From a virus: a stretch of 20,271 bases of DNA. The stretch is from positions 1 through 20,271 of the IMG/VR virus record IMGVR_UViG_3300050821_000790. The stretch is one strand, 5' to 3'. Below the pieces are notes generated by a model, which worked only from the letters and a program-made list of their open reading frames with translations, had not been told where the DNA came from and ran no database searches. The stretch's first letter is position 1. Every line of letters starts with the position of its first letter. This document shows positions 1-5,470 of this stretch, piece by piece. Both the position numbers and the translations under genes were made by a program.

Positions 1-225
1 GGTTCGCGCCACGCAGATCCGCGTCACTCAGGTACGCGCCACGCAGATCCGCGTCACTCAGGTACGCGTCACTCAGGTTCGCGCCACGCAGATCCGCGTC
101 ACTCAGGTACGCGTCACTCAGGTACGCGCCACGCAGATCCGCGTCACTCAGGTACGCGCCACGCAGGTTCGCGCCACGCAGATCCGCGTCACTCAGGTAC
201 GCGCCACGCAGGTTCGCGCCACTCA
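1..225. repeat. Tandem 15-bp coding repeat, 15 units
   Basis: Fifteen head-to-tail 15-bp units fill positions 1-225. Only five variants occur: ggttcgcgccacgca, gatccgcgtcactca, ggtacgcgccacgca, ggtacgcgtcactca and ggttcgcgccactca. Each unit encodes one pentapeptide on the minus strand. Units differ at a few fixed positions only, with almost no synonymous drift, which points to recent expansion or gene conversion between units. There are no spacers, so this is not a CRISPR array. Confidence 0.95.
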
Positions 226-337
226 GATCGATCTTGTTTTTGACGGCAAGCTGAAGCGTCAGCTTCATGGAGTTGTCTTCGACATCGTGCTCGAACAGCA
301 CTGCAGCCGTGAAACGATGAGTGATCTGGATTTTCAT
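1..337 (-). CDS. Pentapeptide-repeat protein, partial (runs off left edge)
   Basis: Translation from the ATG at 337 gives a non-repeat N-terminus of about 37 residues beginning [20 protein letters not shown]. It then enters fifteen consecutive pentapeptides of the A(D/N/Y)LxG class: [20 protein letters not shown] and so on to the window edge. An AAGG Shine-Dalgarno lies 7 nt before the ATG. Pentapeptide-repeat proteins fold as right-handed quadrilateral beta helices; some, such as Qnr and MfpA, mimic DNA and bind gyrase, but most phage members have no known role. The N-terminal segment resembles the short leader seen on other phage pentapeptide proteins. It lies downstream of the recombination operon, beyond a terminator. 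The family is clear; the function is not. Confidence 0.85.
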   Translation of the reverse strand, partial: MKIQITHRFTAAVLFEHDVEDNSMKLTLQLAVKNKIDLSGANLRGAYLSDADLRGANLRGAYLSDADLRGAYLSDAYLSDADLRGANLSDAYLSDADLRGAYLSDADLRGAN

Positions 338-356
338 GTCATAGCCTTGTCAGGTG

Positions 357-385
357 AAAAAGTGAGGCGCTGTGCGAGCCGCCTC
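357..385 (-). terminator. Rho-independent terminator of the leftward operon
   Basis: On the minus strand GAGGCG (385-380) pairs with CGCCTC (369-364), followed after two bases by five T residues (361-357). A second hairpin, GCTGCCC/GGGCAGC with a 5-nt loop (411-393), lies just upstream, between the stop codon of the preceding gene at 424 and this terminator. Together they separate the recombination operon from the pentapeptide gene. The T tract is short, so read-through is possible. Confidence 0.65.
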
Positions 386-423
386 AAACGCCGCTGCCCG
401 GGGTGGGCAGCCGCAAACGGTCG

Positions 424-1011
424 TTACTCGGCCTGCTCAGCCGTGTTCTGCGCGAGATCGCTGCCTTCGAACGGATCGCGCTCGTCGTCCTGTTCGTCCT
501 GCTGATCGAAGAGTGTCGGCATCACATCCGGCGGCGTCAGCGTGATCAGGATTTCCTGTTGGAGACGCACAGCGACTTTCCCGTGATCAACCTCGCTATT
601 CGGATGCGCAGTAACCTTGAAGCCGATGCCGACTGAGCCGCCTTCCTGCGCGACGAAGCGGATATCCTTCAGGCCGCACTCCGCAAGAAGCACGTCTTCG
701 GAGCCAGTCGCGCCGATGTGGAAGCGCAGCAGATATCCCGCGTACTTCCTATCCCAAGCCAAATTTCTCATGAACGGAAAGCGCAGCTCGGTCAGCACGT
801 TGTCGTCGTATTCGAGCGGGAGCGCACCGGGCGACGGCTGCGGCTTGCGGTACAGCATCGGGCGAAGCGCGCTGTCGAACTGGTCGAGCATCGTGCCGGC
901 GCCGACGAGATACAGGCCGATTGAGATTGCTGCGACCCGCTCTTTCCCGTGCTTCTCCGATACGTTCGTACAGGAAACTATCTTGGCGAGGTGGTCTGAC
1001 ACGGTGAACAT
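424..1011 (-). CDS. Conserved phage protein of unknown function (195 aa)
   Basis: The ATG at 1011 has an AAGGAG Shine-Dalgarno 5 nt upstream that overlaps the TAA of the preceding gene, so the start is well supported. The protein is soluble with no membrane segment. The middle (DNVLTELRFPFMRNLAWDRK, about residues 70-89) and the segment GLKDIRFVAQEGGSVGIGFK (about 113-132) look like mixed beta structure. The C-terminal 30 residues are acidic and polar (many D, E, Q), as in flexible tails that contact DNA-processing partners. It is the last gene before the operon terminator, downstream of recT, exo and ninB, so a role in recombination or DNA metabolism is plausible by position. I do not recognise a named domain. 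Confidence 0.8.
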   Translation of the reverse strand: MFTVSDHLAKIVSCTNVSEKHGKERVAAISIGLYLVGAGTMLDQFDSALRPMLYRKPQPSPGALPLEYDDNVLTELRFPFMRNLAWDRKYAGYLLRFHIGATGSEDVLLAECGLKDIRFVAQEGGSVGIGFKVTAHPNSEVDHGKVAVRLQQEILITLTPPDVMPTLFDQQDEQDDERDPFEGSDLAQNTAEQAE

Positions 1012-1020
1012 GTGTTCTCC

Positions 1021-1212
1021 TTAAGCGAAATGCTTGTTGTGCAACTCTTCGAGGCGCTCTACCTGGTTGTCGGTGAGCTTCGTGACTTCGCCAGCATTCA
1101 GGCGGCGCTCCAGACTCATCACGAAGTTGGATTCCCACTCGTTCAGATCACTGGTGCCGAGCATGCCGGTGAGACGCTTGATCATGGTCGCGGTGCTGAT
1201 GAGTTGGGGCAT
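1021..1212 (-). CDS. Small conserved phage protein (63 aa)
   Basis: A small soluble alpha-helical protein containing GTSDLNEWESNFVMSLERRL and a C-terminal KLTDNQVERLEELHNKHF. It resembles short conserved proteins of Burkholderiales phages that sit among recombination and replication genes; I know no function for them. Two adjacent ATGs exist (1215 and 1212). AAGGA is 6 nt before the second and only 3 nt before the first, so 1212 is preferred. The stop overlaps the Shine-Dalgarno of the next gene, so the two are probably translated together. Confidence 0.7.
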   Translation of the reverse strand: MPQLISTATMIKRLTGMLGTSDLNEWESNFVMSLERRLNAGEVTKLTDNQVERLEELHNKHFA

Positions 1213-1225
1213 CATTGTTCCTTTG

Positions 1226-1615
1226 TTAAACGGCTTCGAATTCGACGCCCAACTCGCGCGCCGCGTGGGATTCGACTTGGGTCATGTACTGGTTGAACTG
1301 CTCGGCGTTCATCTGCGTGGTGCTGATCGGCAACAGCCGGCCGGGGCCATCTTCCTTCGGCGCGAACAGGTCTTTGAAGTGCTCGTGCCACACATCCTTG
1401 CTGTACCACTTGCCATTCACCTGAACCTGTTCGGCGATCTCGCCCAGCAATGCCCAGTAGCGGGCGTTGGCCTCGCTGCTGCGCTTCTCCTTGTACTCGG
1501 CTACCGTCACCACCAGAGGCCGTTTAGCAGCGGCCTGAGGCCCTGCATTGGCCTTCACGTAGGCAACCATCGCCTTGGCATGCTCGGGCGCTCTGAGGAT
1601 GAATGTGCGATTCAT
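1226..1615 (-). CDS. ninB: NinB-family recombination protein
   Basis: This 129-residue protein matches the NinB (lambda Orf) family in length and layout: an N-terminal strand region, the hallmark SSEANARYWALLGEIAEQV (about residues 46-64; lambda-type proteins have RSxxQNxxLWxLLxDI), a W-x-KD-x-W-K-like segment (KWYSKDVWHEHFKDLF) and an STTQM segment near residue 99. Lambda Orf binds single-stranded DNA and SSB and can replace RecFOR in Red recombination. The start ATG overlaps the exonuclease stop by 4 nt (ATGA) with no strong Shine-Dalgarno, so translation is probably coupled. In lambda this gene lies in the rightward nin region; here it is directly downstream of the exonuclease in the leftward recombination operon. 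Confidence 0.85.
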   Translation of the reverse strand: MNRTFILRAPEHAKAMVAYVKANAGPQAAAKRPLVVTVAEYKEKRSSEANARYWALLGEIAEQVQVNGKWYSKDVWHEHFKDLFAPKEDGPGRLLPISTTQMNAEQFNQYMTQVESHAARELGVEFEAV

Positions 1616-2244
1616 GCGGCTTGTTTGCGCAAAACCGCCTCAAGGTCGCTCACGTAGTGCTCGAAGTCGATCAGATCCTTTTCGAGTTTCTCGATGAAAG
1701 CTTCGTCTCGGGCAATGCGGCGGTGATAGACCTGTTTGCCGATCACTTCGAGCTGCGGGCAGTACATAACGAAGTCAGCCCACAGGCGCCCGGTGATCCA
1801 GAGACCGCCCTGAATCTGATGCATGTAGTCCGACATATCGCCGTCTCGCCACATGGCGACGATCTTTTCTGCGCTGGCGAGCGACTTTATTTCGATCAGG
1901 CCGTCATCGCCGATAAAGCCGTCCGTGCTGTACGAAAAAACGCCGTCATCGGTCGTGACAATCCCCGACTCGGTTGCAAAGTTTCCGGTCAATGCCTCAT
2001 ATTCCATGCGCGCCTGCGGTTCGATCTCGATGCCGCGCTTCATCTGCCAGGTGACGAACTGCTCGTCGATCGGCTGATGCGAGATGCGTTCGATAGCAAC
2101 CTGCGCGCCGTAGAGGGTCGATTTGGCCGTCCGCGCGCCCTTGGCGGTCGTCTCTACGGCATCACGAAACTTGCTGGCTGTGATGCGGCCTACGCGCTGC
2201 GCAAGCCACTCCTCGCTGCCTTGTGCTACGTCGATGAAGATCAT
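1612..2244 (-). CDS. Lambda-exonuclease/YqaJ-type recombination nuclease
   Basis: The 210-aa protein has the YqaJ/lambda exonuclease motifs in order: QGSEEWLAQRVGRITAS (about residues 8-24, the N-terminal helix and ITASK signature), MKRGIEIEPQARMEYE (about 68-83), YSTDGFIGDDGLIEIKS (about 104-120, the D...ExK metal-binding core) and MHQIQGGLWITGRLWADFVM (about 140-159, the conserved Q-x-Q helix). It should degrade one strand of duplex DNA 5' to 3', giving the 3' overhang onto which the neighbouring RecT loads. The length is normal for the family. GGAG lies 7 nt before the ATG, and that ATG overlaps the recT stop by 4 nt. The exonuclease/annealase pair is a standard phage recombination module. 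Confidence 0.92.
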   Translation of the reverse strand: MIFIDVAQGSEEWLAQRVGRITASKFRDAVETTAKGARTAKSTLYGAQVAIERISHQPIDEQFVTWQMKRGIEIEPQARMEYEALTGNFATESGIVTTDDGVFSYSTDGFIGDDGLIEIKSLASAEKIVAMWRDGDMSDYMHQIQGGLWITGRLWADFVMYCPQLEVIGKQVYHRRIARDEAFIEKLEKDLIDFEHYVSDLEAVLRKQAA

Positions 2245-3017
2245 GGCTGTTCTCCGGCTGCGTCCATCGCGGCAACAAACGAATCCGTCTCACCGGTGGG
2301 CATATCGATCGTGCGGCCGTCATCGGCAGGCGCGGCAAGCTCTTCCTTGCGCCCTGCAACGGCCGCCTTGAAGTGGTTGTATAGGTCCATGTCGCCGGTC
2401 TTGCGGATCTCCGCTACGCCCGCTTTCCATGCGTCGGTCAGTGCCTGTTCGGTCAAAGCACGGGCAACCGAATCAGCCAGGCGGTTGCGCAGCGCGCCGA
2501 TGTCCGTCTCTTCGACTGCGCCCATGTTCCGCGGCGGCGCTGCAACTACGTCCTGTGCCTCTTCGACCGACAACATGCCGCCGATGGCACCGGGATAGAC
2601 GGCCCGCACGCCTTCTGCGATGCACCGCGCGCGCAGCATCGCCTGCGGATAGTTCTTCCAGTTGTCCTTGCCGGTGAGGCCGACGCGCTTTGCCTGCTCG
2701 ATCGTCCATTCAACGCGCAGCGTGCCGCCCTGCTTGTGTGAGAACGAGCCACATGCCCGCGCGCCGGTGATTTCTTCCCACGCGACCGAACCGCCGGCCG
2801 CCTGGAATCGGGCGAGGATCGAATGCGTCTTGCGGGCCGGACGACCTTGAACGATGTCAAAGTCCTGAATGGCAGCCATCGGGTGCATGCCCTCGGCCTG
2901 CGCGAGCAGCATCAGGCTCATGGCCTGGGCTTCATTCTTGGCGCCAAACAGGCCAGACTTGACGATATAGGCCGCCATGCCTTCCATTTCTTGAAATGGT
3001 ACGAGCGCATTGCTCAC
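2241..3017 (-). CDS. recT: RecT-family single-strand annealing protein
   Basis: From a GTG at 3017 (GGAG 6 nt upstream) the protein is 258 aa, the usual RecT size. The open frame continues upstream without a good start, so the GTG is preferred. Family features include the AMSLMLLAQAEGMHPMAAIQ helix (about residues 28-47), GRPARKTHSILARF (about 55-68) and the core DNWKNYPQAMLRARCIAEGV (about 113-132) followed by VYPGAIGGMLSVEEAQD. RecT anneals complementary single strands and promotes strand invasion. The C-terminal 50 residues are acidic and probably mediate protein contacts. The GTG overlaps the TGA of the 34-aa gene (GTGA), which couples the two. Confidence 0.9.
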   Translation of the reverse strand: MSNALVPFQEMEGMAAYIVKSGLFGAKNEAQAMSLMLLAQAEGMHPMAAIQDFDIVQGRPARKTHSILARFQAAGGSVAWEEITGARACGSFSHKQGGTLRVEWTIEQAKRVGLTGKDNWKNYPQAMLRARCIAEGVRAVYPGAIGGMLSVEEAQDVVAAPPRNMGAVEETDIGALRNRLADSVARALTEQALTDAWKAGVAEIRKTGDMDLYNHFKAAVAGRKEELAAPADDGRTIDMPTGETDSFVAAMDAAGEQP

Positions 3018-3118
3018 GTGATGCTCCGTTGAATGACAAGGATTGCGAAGGCGGTCAGCGCGCCGAGCACGACGGCCAGCAGCGGGCGCGCGTCGAGGTA
3101 ACGCGAGAAGGCACGCAT
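3014..3118 (-). CDS. 34-aa single-pass membrane peptide
   Basis: The frame reads MRAFSRYLDARPLLAVVLGA followed by LTAFAILVIQRSIT. A basic N-terminus leads into one hydrophobic stretch (residues 12-29), so it is a likely small inner-membrane protein with N-in topology. Its ATG overlaps the stop of the 57-aa gene (TAATG) and its stop overlaps the GTG of recT (GTGA), so it fits exactly between two genes of the operon. That fit is the main argument for it being real. No strong Shine-Dalgarno is seen, so it would be translated by re-initiation. The function is unknown. Confidence 0.6.
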   Translation of the reverse strand: MRAFSRYLDARPLLAVVLGALTAFAILVIQRSIT

Positions 3119-3291
3119 TACCGCGCGCTCCCGTACGGCTGACGGCGACGCTGCACGTGGTTCGATGGATGCAGCAGGTAGCGCTCGCCCAGCCGTTCCT
3201 TCGCGCGCTCGATGCGCTCTTCGACACTGTCCACGTAATCAGCCCACTCGCGGAGCATCGCCTTGCGCTGCTGCTCGAATTCGTCTCGCAT
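3118..3291 (-). CDS. Small helical charged protein (57 aa), unknown function
   Basis: The ATG at 3291 is preferred over a TTG at 3330 because GGAGG lies 5 nt upstream of it. The protein starts MRDEFEQQRKAMLREWADYV and is a highly charged amphipathic helix for its first 42 residues, rich in E, R and K, ending in a basic tail (HVQRRRQPYGSAR). Coiled-coil dimerisation is likely. It follows the 61-aa membrane protein, whose stop codon lies inside this gene's ribosome binding site. I recognise no family; small proteins at this place in phage operons are often host-takeover or anti-nuclease factors, but nothing in the sequence shows that here. Confidence 0.7.
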   Translation of the reverse strand: MRDEFEQQRKAMLREWADYVDSVEERIERAKERLGERYLLHPSNHVQRRRQPYGSAR

Positions 3292-3292
3292 T

Positions 3293-3478
3293 TCAGCCTC
3301 CGAATAAAGCATCGACAAGCGGTTGGCCAAAAATCATCAACAGGATCACCAGCGCCGTTGCGATGGCGGCCAGCGCGCACAGAATGGCCACGTACTGTTC
3401 ACTCATGCGCAGATCTTCGAGCGTCGGTTGCTGGCGTTTCTCACGCCACTGACGGCGGCGATACATGGTTGGCATCAT
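3293..3478 (-). CDS. Small membrane protein (61 aa)
   Basis: The N-terminal 24 residues are strongly basic (MYRRRQWREKRQ), followed by a hydrophobic helix at about residues 29-51, so a single inner-membrane span with a cytoplasmic basic head is predicted. The ATG at 3478 immediately follows the TAA of the upstream 48-aa gene. A second ATG at 3475 and an internal one at residue 25 (which would give a 37-aa membrane peptide) are alternatives; neither has a strong ribosome binding site. The stop lies within the Shine-Dalgarno of the next gene. The function is unknown. Confidence 0.65.
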   Translation of the reverse strand: MMPTMYRRRQWREKRQQPTLEDLRMSEQYVAILCALAAIATALVILLMIFGQPLVDALFGG

Positions 3479-3625
3479 TTAGCACCACACCACGTGTTTG
3501 AGGTCGACCGTGCGACGGATCAGCCAGTGCCGACGTATCTCGGGCAATTCCATGTCCGGGCACGCGATTTCGATGTAAGCGTTCGCAAGCAGCACGATCA
3601 CGGTATGGAGGCGGTGGAAGTTCAT
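3479..3625 (-). CDS. Small protein of unknown function (48 aa)
   Basis: The frame begins MNFHRLHTVIVLLANAYIEI and ends DLKHVVWC. GGAG lies 7 nt before the ATG; the ATG overlaps the TGA of the upstream gene (ATGA), and the TAA directly abuts the ATG of the downstream gene. It fills an otherwise empty interval in a fully packed operon, which together with the ribosome binding site supports it. It is mildly hydrophobic at residues 8-20, too short and polar for a convincing membrane span. No family is recognised. Confidence 0.6.
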   Translation of the reverse strand: MNFHRLHTVIVLLANAYIEIACPDMELPEIRRHWLIRRTVDLKHVVWC

Positions 3626-3837
3626 GATTGGGCTCCATCCAGCACAGCATCAAATTGCGAGCGCTCGCGCAGCGTCTTGATTGTTTCCGCCGTGAACTCG
3701 CTATCCGGAGCGTGGCCGAACCACTCGCACGCGGCGACGACACCAAATTTGCGGATCGTGTTCTCGAACTCATCGTTGGGAACGACGGCCTTGACCAGCG
3801 GAATCTCGCCAGCTCCGCCAAATGGGATTTTGCTCAT
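3622..3837 (-). CDS. Small protein of unknown function (71 aa)
   Basis: Two ATGs (3840 and 3837) follow AAAGGGG; the second has the better spacing (7 nt) and touches the upstream stop (TGATG), so 3837 is chosen. The protein starts MSKIPFGGAGEIPLVKAVVP and contains FENTIRKFGVVAACEWFGH and FTAETIKTLRERSQF, suggesting a compact helical fold. No cysteine pairs, membrane segments or catalytic motifs are seen. It is the second gene of the leftward operon, upstream of the recombination genes. The function is unknown. Confidence 0.7.
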   Translation of the reverse strand: MSKIPFGGAGEIPLVKAVVPNDEFENTIRKFGVVAACEWFGHAPDSEFTAETIKTLRERSQFDAVLDGAQS

Positions 3838-4163
3838 CATTCATCCCCTTTCATCGATGCTTCGCTCTTCAGCCGGTCGACGTACATCTCGACCGATTCG
3901 TCGACAGCGCGCTTGAACGCGGCCCGGATGATCCGGCCGACCTCCTGATCGTTGGCTTCTGTATCGCCTGCGCGCAGTGCCTTCATGAAGGACAGCTGCA
4001 TGCGCTGCGGAAGTTCGCCGAATTGGAAAAATATCTCGTCTTCGAGGATCTTCGCGGCGCAGGTATCGCGCACTGCTTGCGTGCCGGCTTCGGCATCGGG
4101 TTCGAAGAGCCAGTCGCCGGTGCGCAGTGTGCGGTTTGCTGGGATGACAAAAGGAGTGCTCAT
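3837..4163 (-). CDS. First gene of the leftward early operon, unknown function (108 aa)
   Basis: The ATG at 4163 has GAGG 7 nt upstream and is the first gene after the operator region, so it should be the first early leftward product made after infection or induction. The protein is acidic and soluble: an N-terminal beta-rich part (FVIPANRTLRTGDWLFEPD), then helices (QRMQLSFMKALRAGDTEAND, then RIIRAAFKRAVDESVEMYVD). In lambda the corresponding first leftward gene is N; this protein is too acidic and lacks an Arg-rich boxB-binding N-terminus, so it is not N-like. No family is recognised. Confidence 0.75.
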   Translation of the reverse strand: MSTPFVIPANRTLRTGDWLFEPDAEAGTQAVRDTCAAKILEDEIFFQFGELPQRMQLSFMKALRAGDTEANDQEVGRIIRAAFKRAVDESVEMYVDRLKSEASMKGDE

Positions 4164-4212
4164 TTCGGTGCCTCACTTGTCGCGCCGTGGGTGACGCTCT
4201 GGTTGTGTCTGT

Positions 4213-4264
4213 CTACAACTACAGACTACAACCTACAACCATACATTGCAAGCGAAAGTTGTAG
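4213..4264. promoter_or_regulatory. Candidate left operator array (oL), CTACAAC motifs
   Basis: Four copies of TACAAC or its complement lie here: 4214-4219, 4227-4232, 4234-4239 and, inverted, GTTGTA at 4258-4263. Two of the copies (4227 and 4234) are spaced exactly 7 bp apart. A CATTGCAA element (4244-4251) sits between the last two. The same words recur upstream of the repressor and Cro genes. The site is just upstream of the first leftward gene, so this is where PL and its repressor sites should be. No clean -35/-10 pair could be fixed. Confidence 0.6.
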
Positions 4265-4273
4265 ATGATGGCG

Positions 4274-4296
4274 AAAAAAATCCGCCCGTGGGCGGA
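4274..4296 (-). terminator. Terminator of the repressor operon
   Basis: Read on the minus strand, TCCGCC CACG GGCGGA (4296-4281) forms a perfect 6-bp GC-rich stem, extendable by one C-G pair with a smaller loop. It is followed at once by seven T residues (4280-4274). It lies 18 nt after the stop of the Rap1a-like gene and before the leftward operator, so it insulates the lysogenic transcript from the early leftward operon. Confidence 0.9.
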
Positions 4297-4313
4297 TCGA
4301 ATTGATTGTTGCT

Positions 4314-4649
4314 TTATTTGGAACAGGGGAAAGCGTCGTAGAGCGCCATGATTGAGATGTCATGCACGCTGAAGTGCAGGGTTTCCGGGTGGTCAGCCAT
4401 ATATTTTTCGATGACCTTGACGGCTTGCGGCTGCGTCGCGCCTTCTGGCCAGCAGATGAGAGTGCCGACAGCCTTATCTTTGGATGCGATCGCTGCTACG
4501 GCAATGCCTAGAAAATAATCGCGAGACTGATCATCGGCGGCGATCCATTGTTCGAACTGGTTTCCTGTCATCGTGTACATGGTCGGCCCAGCAGCTATCG
4601 CCGCCGCCGTTGCGAATGCAAAAGCGAAAGCGCCAGCGAGACGCTTCAT
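4314..4649 (-). CDS. Secreted Rap1a/Tai-family-like protein downstream of the repressor
   Basis: The 111-aa product starts MKRLAGAFAFAFATAAAIAA, a signal peptide with an Ala-rich core and a probable cleavage site near AIAA/GP. The mature part follows the Rap1a/Tai pattern: TGNQFEQWI at the start, DYFLGIAVAAI, then CWPEGATQPQAVKVIEKYMA, DHPE and a terminal ALYDAFPC. Rap1a/Tai proteins are periplasmic immunity proteins against type VI amidase effectors in Serratia and relatives; the domain is also widespread without known function. Here the usual first two cysteines (LC and FCLG) are Trp-Ile and Phe-Leu-Gly without Cys; the last two remain. The ATG overlaps the repressor stop (ATGA), so it should be made in lysogens. 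Family assignment is from pattern only. Confidence 0.75.
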   Translation of the reverse strand: MKRLAGAFAFAFATAAAIAAGPTMYTMTGNQFEQWIAADDQSRDYFLGIAVAAIASKDKAVGTLICWPEGATQPQAVKVIEKYMADHPETLHFSVHDISIMALYDAFPCSK

Positions 4650-5395
4650 TCCGGCACCCACTTCCCAATGACGACGCCGATGATGCGGGCACCTTCCGGC
4701 ATCGCTGTGATCTGGTTCGGCCAGTTTGGGTTCAGGGATTTGAGCAGGCGCGTTCCGCTCTCGTCCATAAGCAGTTGCTTGAATGCCGCGCGCTCGTTTC
4801 GATCGAGCCGCACAACCACCATGCTCCGGTTGGCCGGCGTGCGCGCCGGATCGACCGCGATGAATTCGCCCGGAGCATAAGACTTCGGTCCGGTCGGATC
4901 GTAATTGCTCTCGCCCTCAACTTCAAGAATGAACGCTGCCGGCCCATGATCAAACGGGCAGCGAATCCAGTCCTCAGCCTCTTCCGGTCTGAAGTTTCCC
5001 ATATCTGGCCCCCAATCGACGGCCTGAACCCATGAAATAAGGGGAAGAAAGCCGCTCTCAGTTTTCGGTGCGCCACCTTTGGCGCTCCGCAGGAGGGAAA
5101 CTCTACCGCTACTTACAACTTTTTGGGCAGACGAATCGGGAATTTCTTCTAGCTCTGTTCCCCGGATCAGCTCGCGCACCGATGTGCTAAGCGCGGCGGC
5201 GATCGCCTTGTGTTTTTGTGGGCGTGGCGCAGCGTTGCCAGCCTCCCATTTTTGGACGGCTTGCGGCTTGATACCCAGAGCCCGCGCCAGGTCAGATTGA
5301 TTCATGCCGACCCGATCGCGCAGCTCGGCAATCCGGATGCCGATGTGGACAGGTTTCATGTCCGCGATGGTACAAAAATCGGTTGTAGGTTGCAT
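4646..5395 (-). CDS. cI: CI-like phage repressor with S24 (LexA-type) domain
   Basis: Residues 17-78 form a helix-turn-helix of the XRE class (IRIAELRDRVGMNQSDLARA, then GIKPQAVQKWEAG). A linker follows, then an S24 domain from about residue 117. The catalytic pair is Ser163 (EVEGESNYDP) and Lys206 (RAAFKQLLMD), 43 residues apart as in lambda CI (Ser149, Lys192). The position matching the lambda Ala111-Gly112 cleavage bond is ISWVQA125-V126DW, so the Gly is Val. The ATG at 5395 has AGGGA 8 nt upstream; an alternative ATG at 5359 (MKPVHIGIRI) would leave the GTTGTA site at 5382 in the leader. Flanked by matching operator-like arrays; co-transcribed with the Rap1a-like gene. Confidence 0.9.
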   Translation of the reverse strand: MQPTTDFCTIADMKPVHIGIRIAELRDRVGMNQSDLARALGIKPQAVQKWEAGNAAPRPQKHKAIAAALSTSVRELIRGTELEEIPDSSAQKVVSSGRVSLLRSAKGGAPKTESGFLPLISWVQAVDWGPDMGNFRPEEAEDWIRCPFDHGPAAFILEVEGESNYDPTGPKSYAPGEFIAVDPARTPANRSMVVVRLDRNERAAFKQLLMDESGTRLLKSLNPNWPNQITAMPEGARIIGVVIGKWVPE

Positions 5396-5446
5396 TGCAA
5401 ATATCCCTAGTAATTTGCAGTTGTAAGTTGTAGGATTCGGTTGTAG
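5381..5446. promoter_or_regulatory. Candidate right operator array (oR), GTTGTAG motifs
   Basis: GTTGTA occurs at 5382-5387, 5420-5425, 5427-5432 and 5440-5445. The middle two are 7 bp apart, as at the left array. CATTGCAA is repeated at 5393-5400. The segment lies between the divergent repressor and Cro-like genes and overlaps the first codons of the repressor if the 5395 start is used. Divergent PRM and PR promoters must lie here, but I could not assign their -35/-10 boxes with confidence; TAGGAT at 5431-5436 is a possible PR -10. Confidence 0.65.
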
Positions 5447-5470
5447 CCACTCAACCGGAATGCATTCCCC

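Noticed and set aside
1-225. CRISPR-like array of short repeats
   Set aside because: The units are only 15 bp, there are no unique spacers, and the whole array translates in one frame as pentapeptide repeats.
3018-3380. Longer recT frame starting near 3380
   Set aside because: The extra 121 codons overlap three other small genes on the same strand and lack a ribosome binding site; the GTG at 3017 has GGAG at a good distance and gives the normal RecT length.
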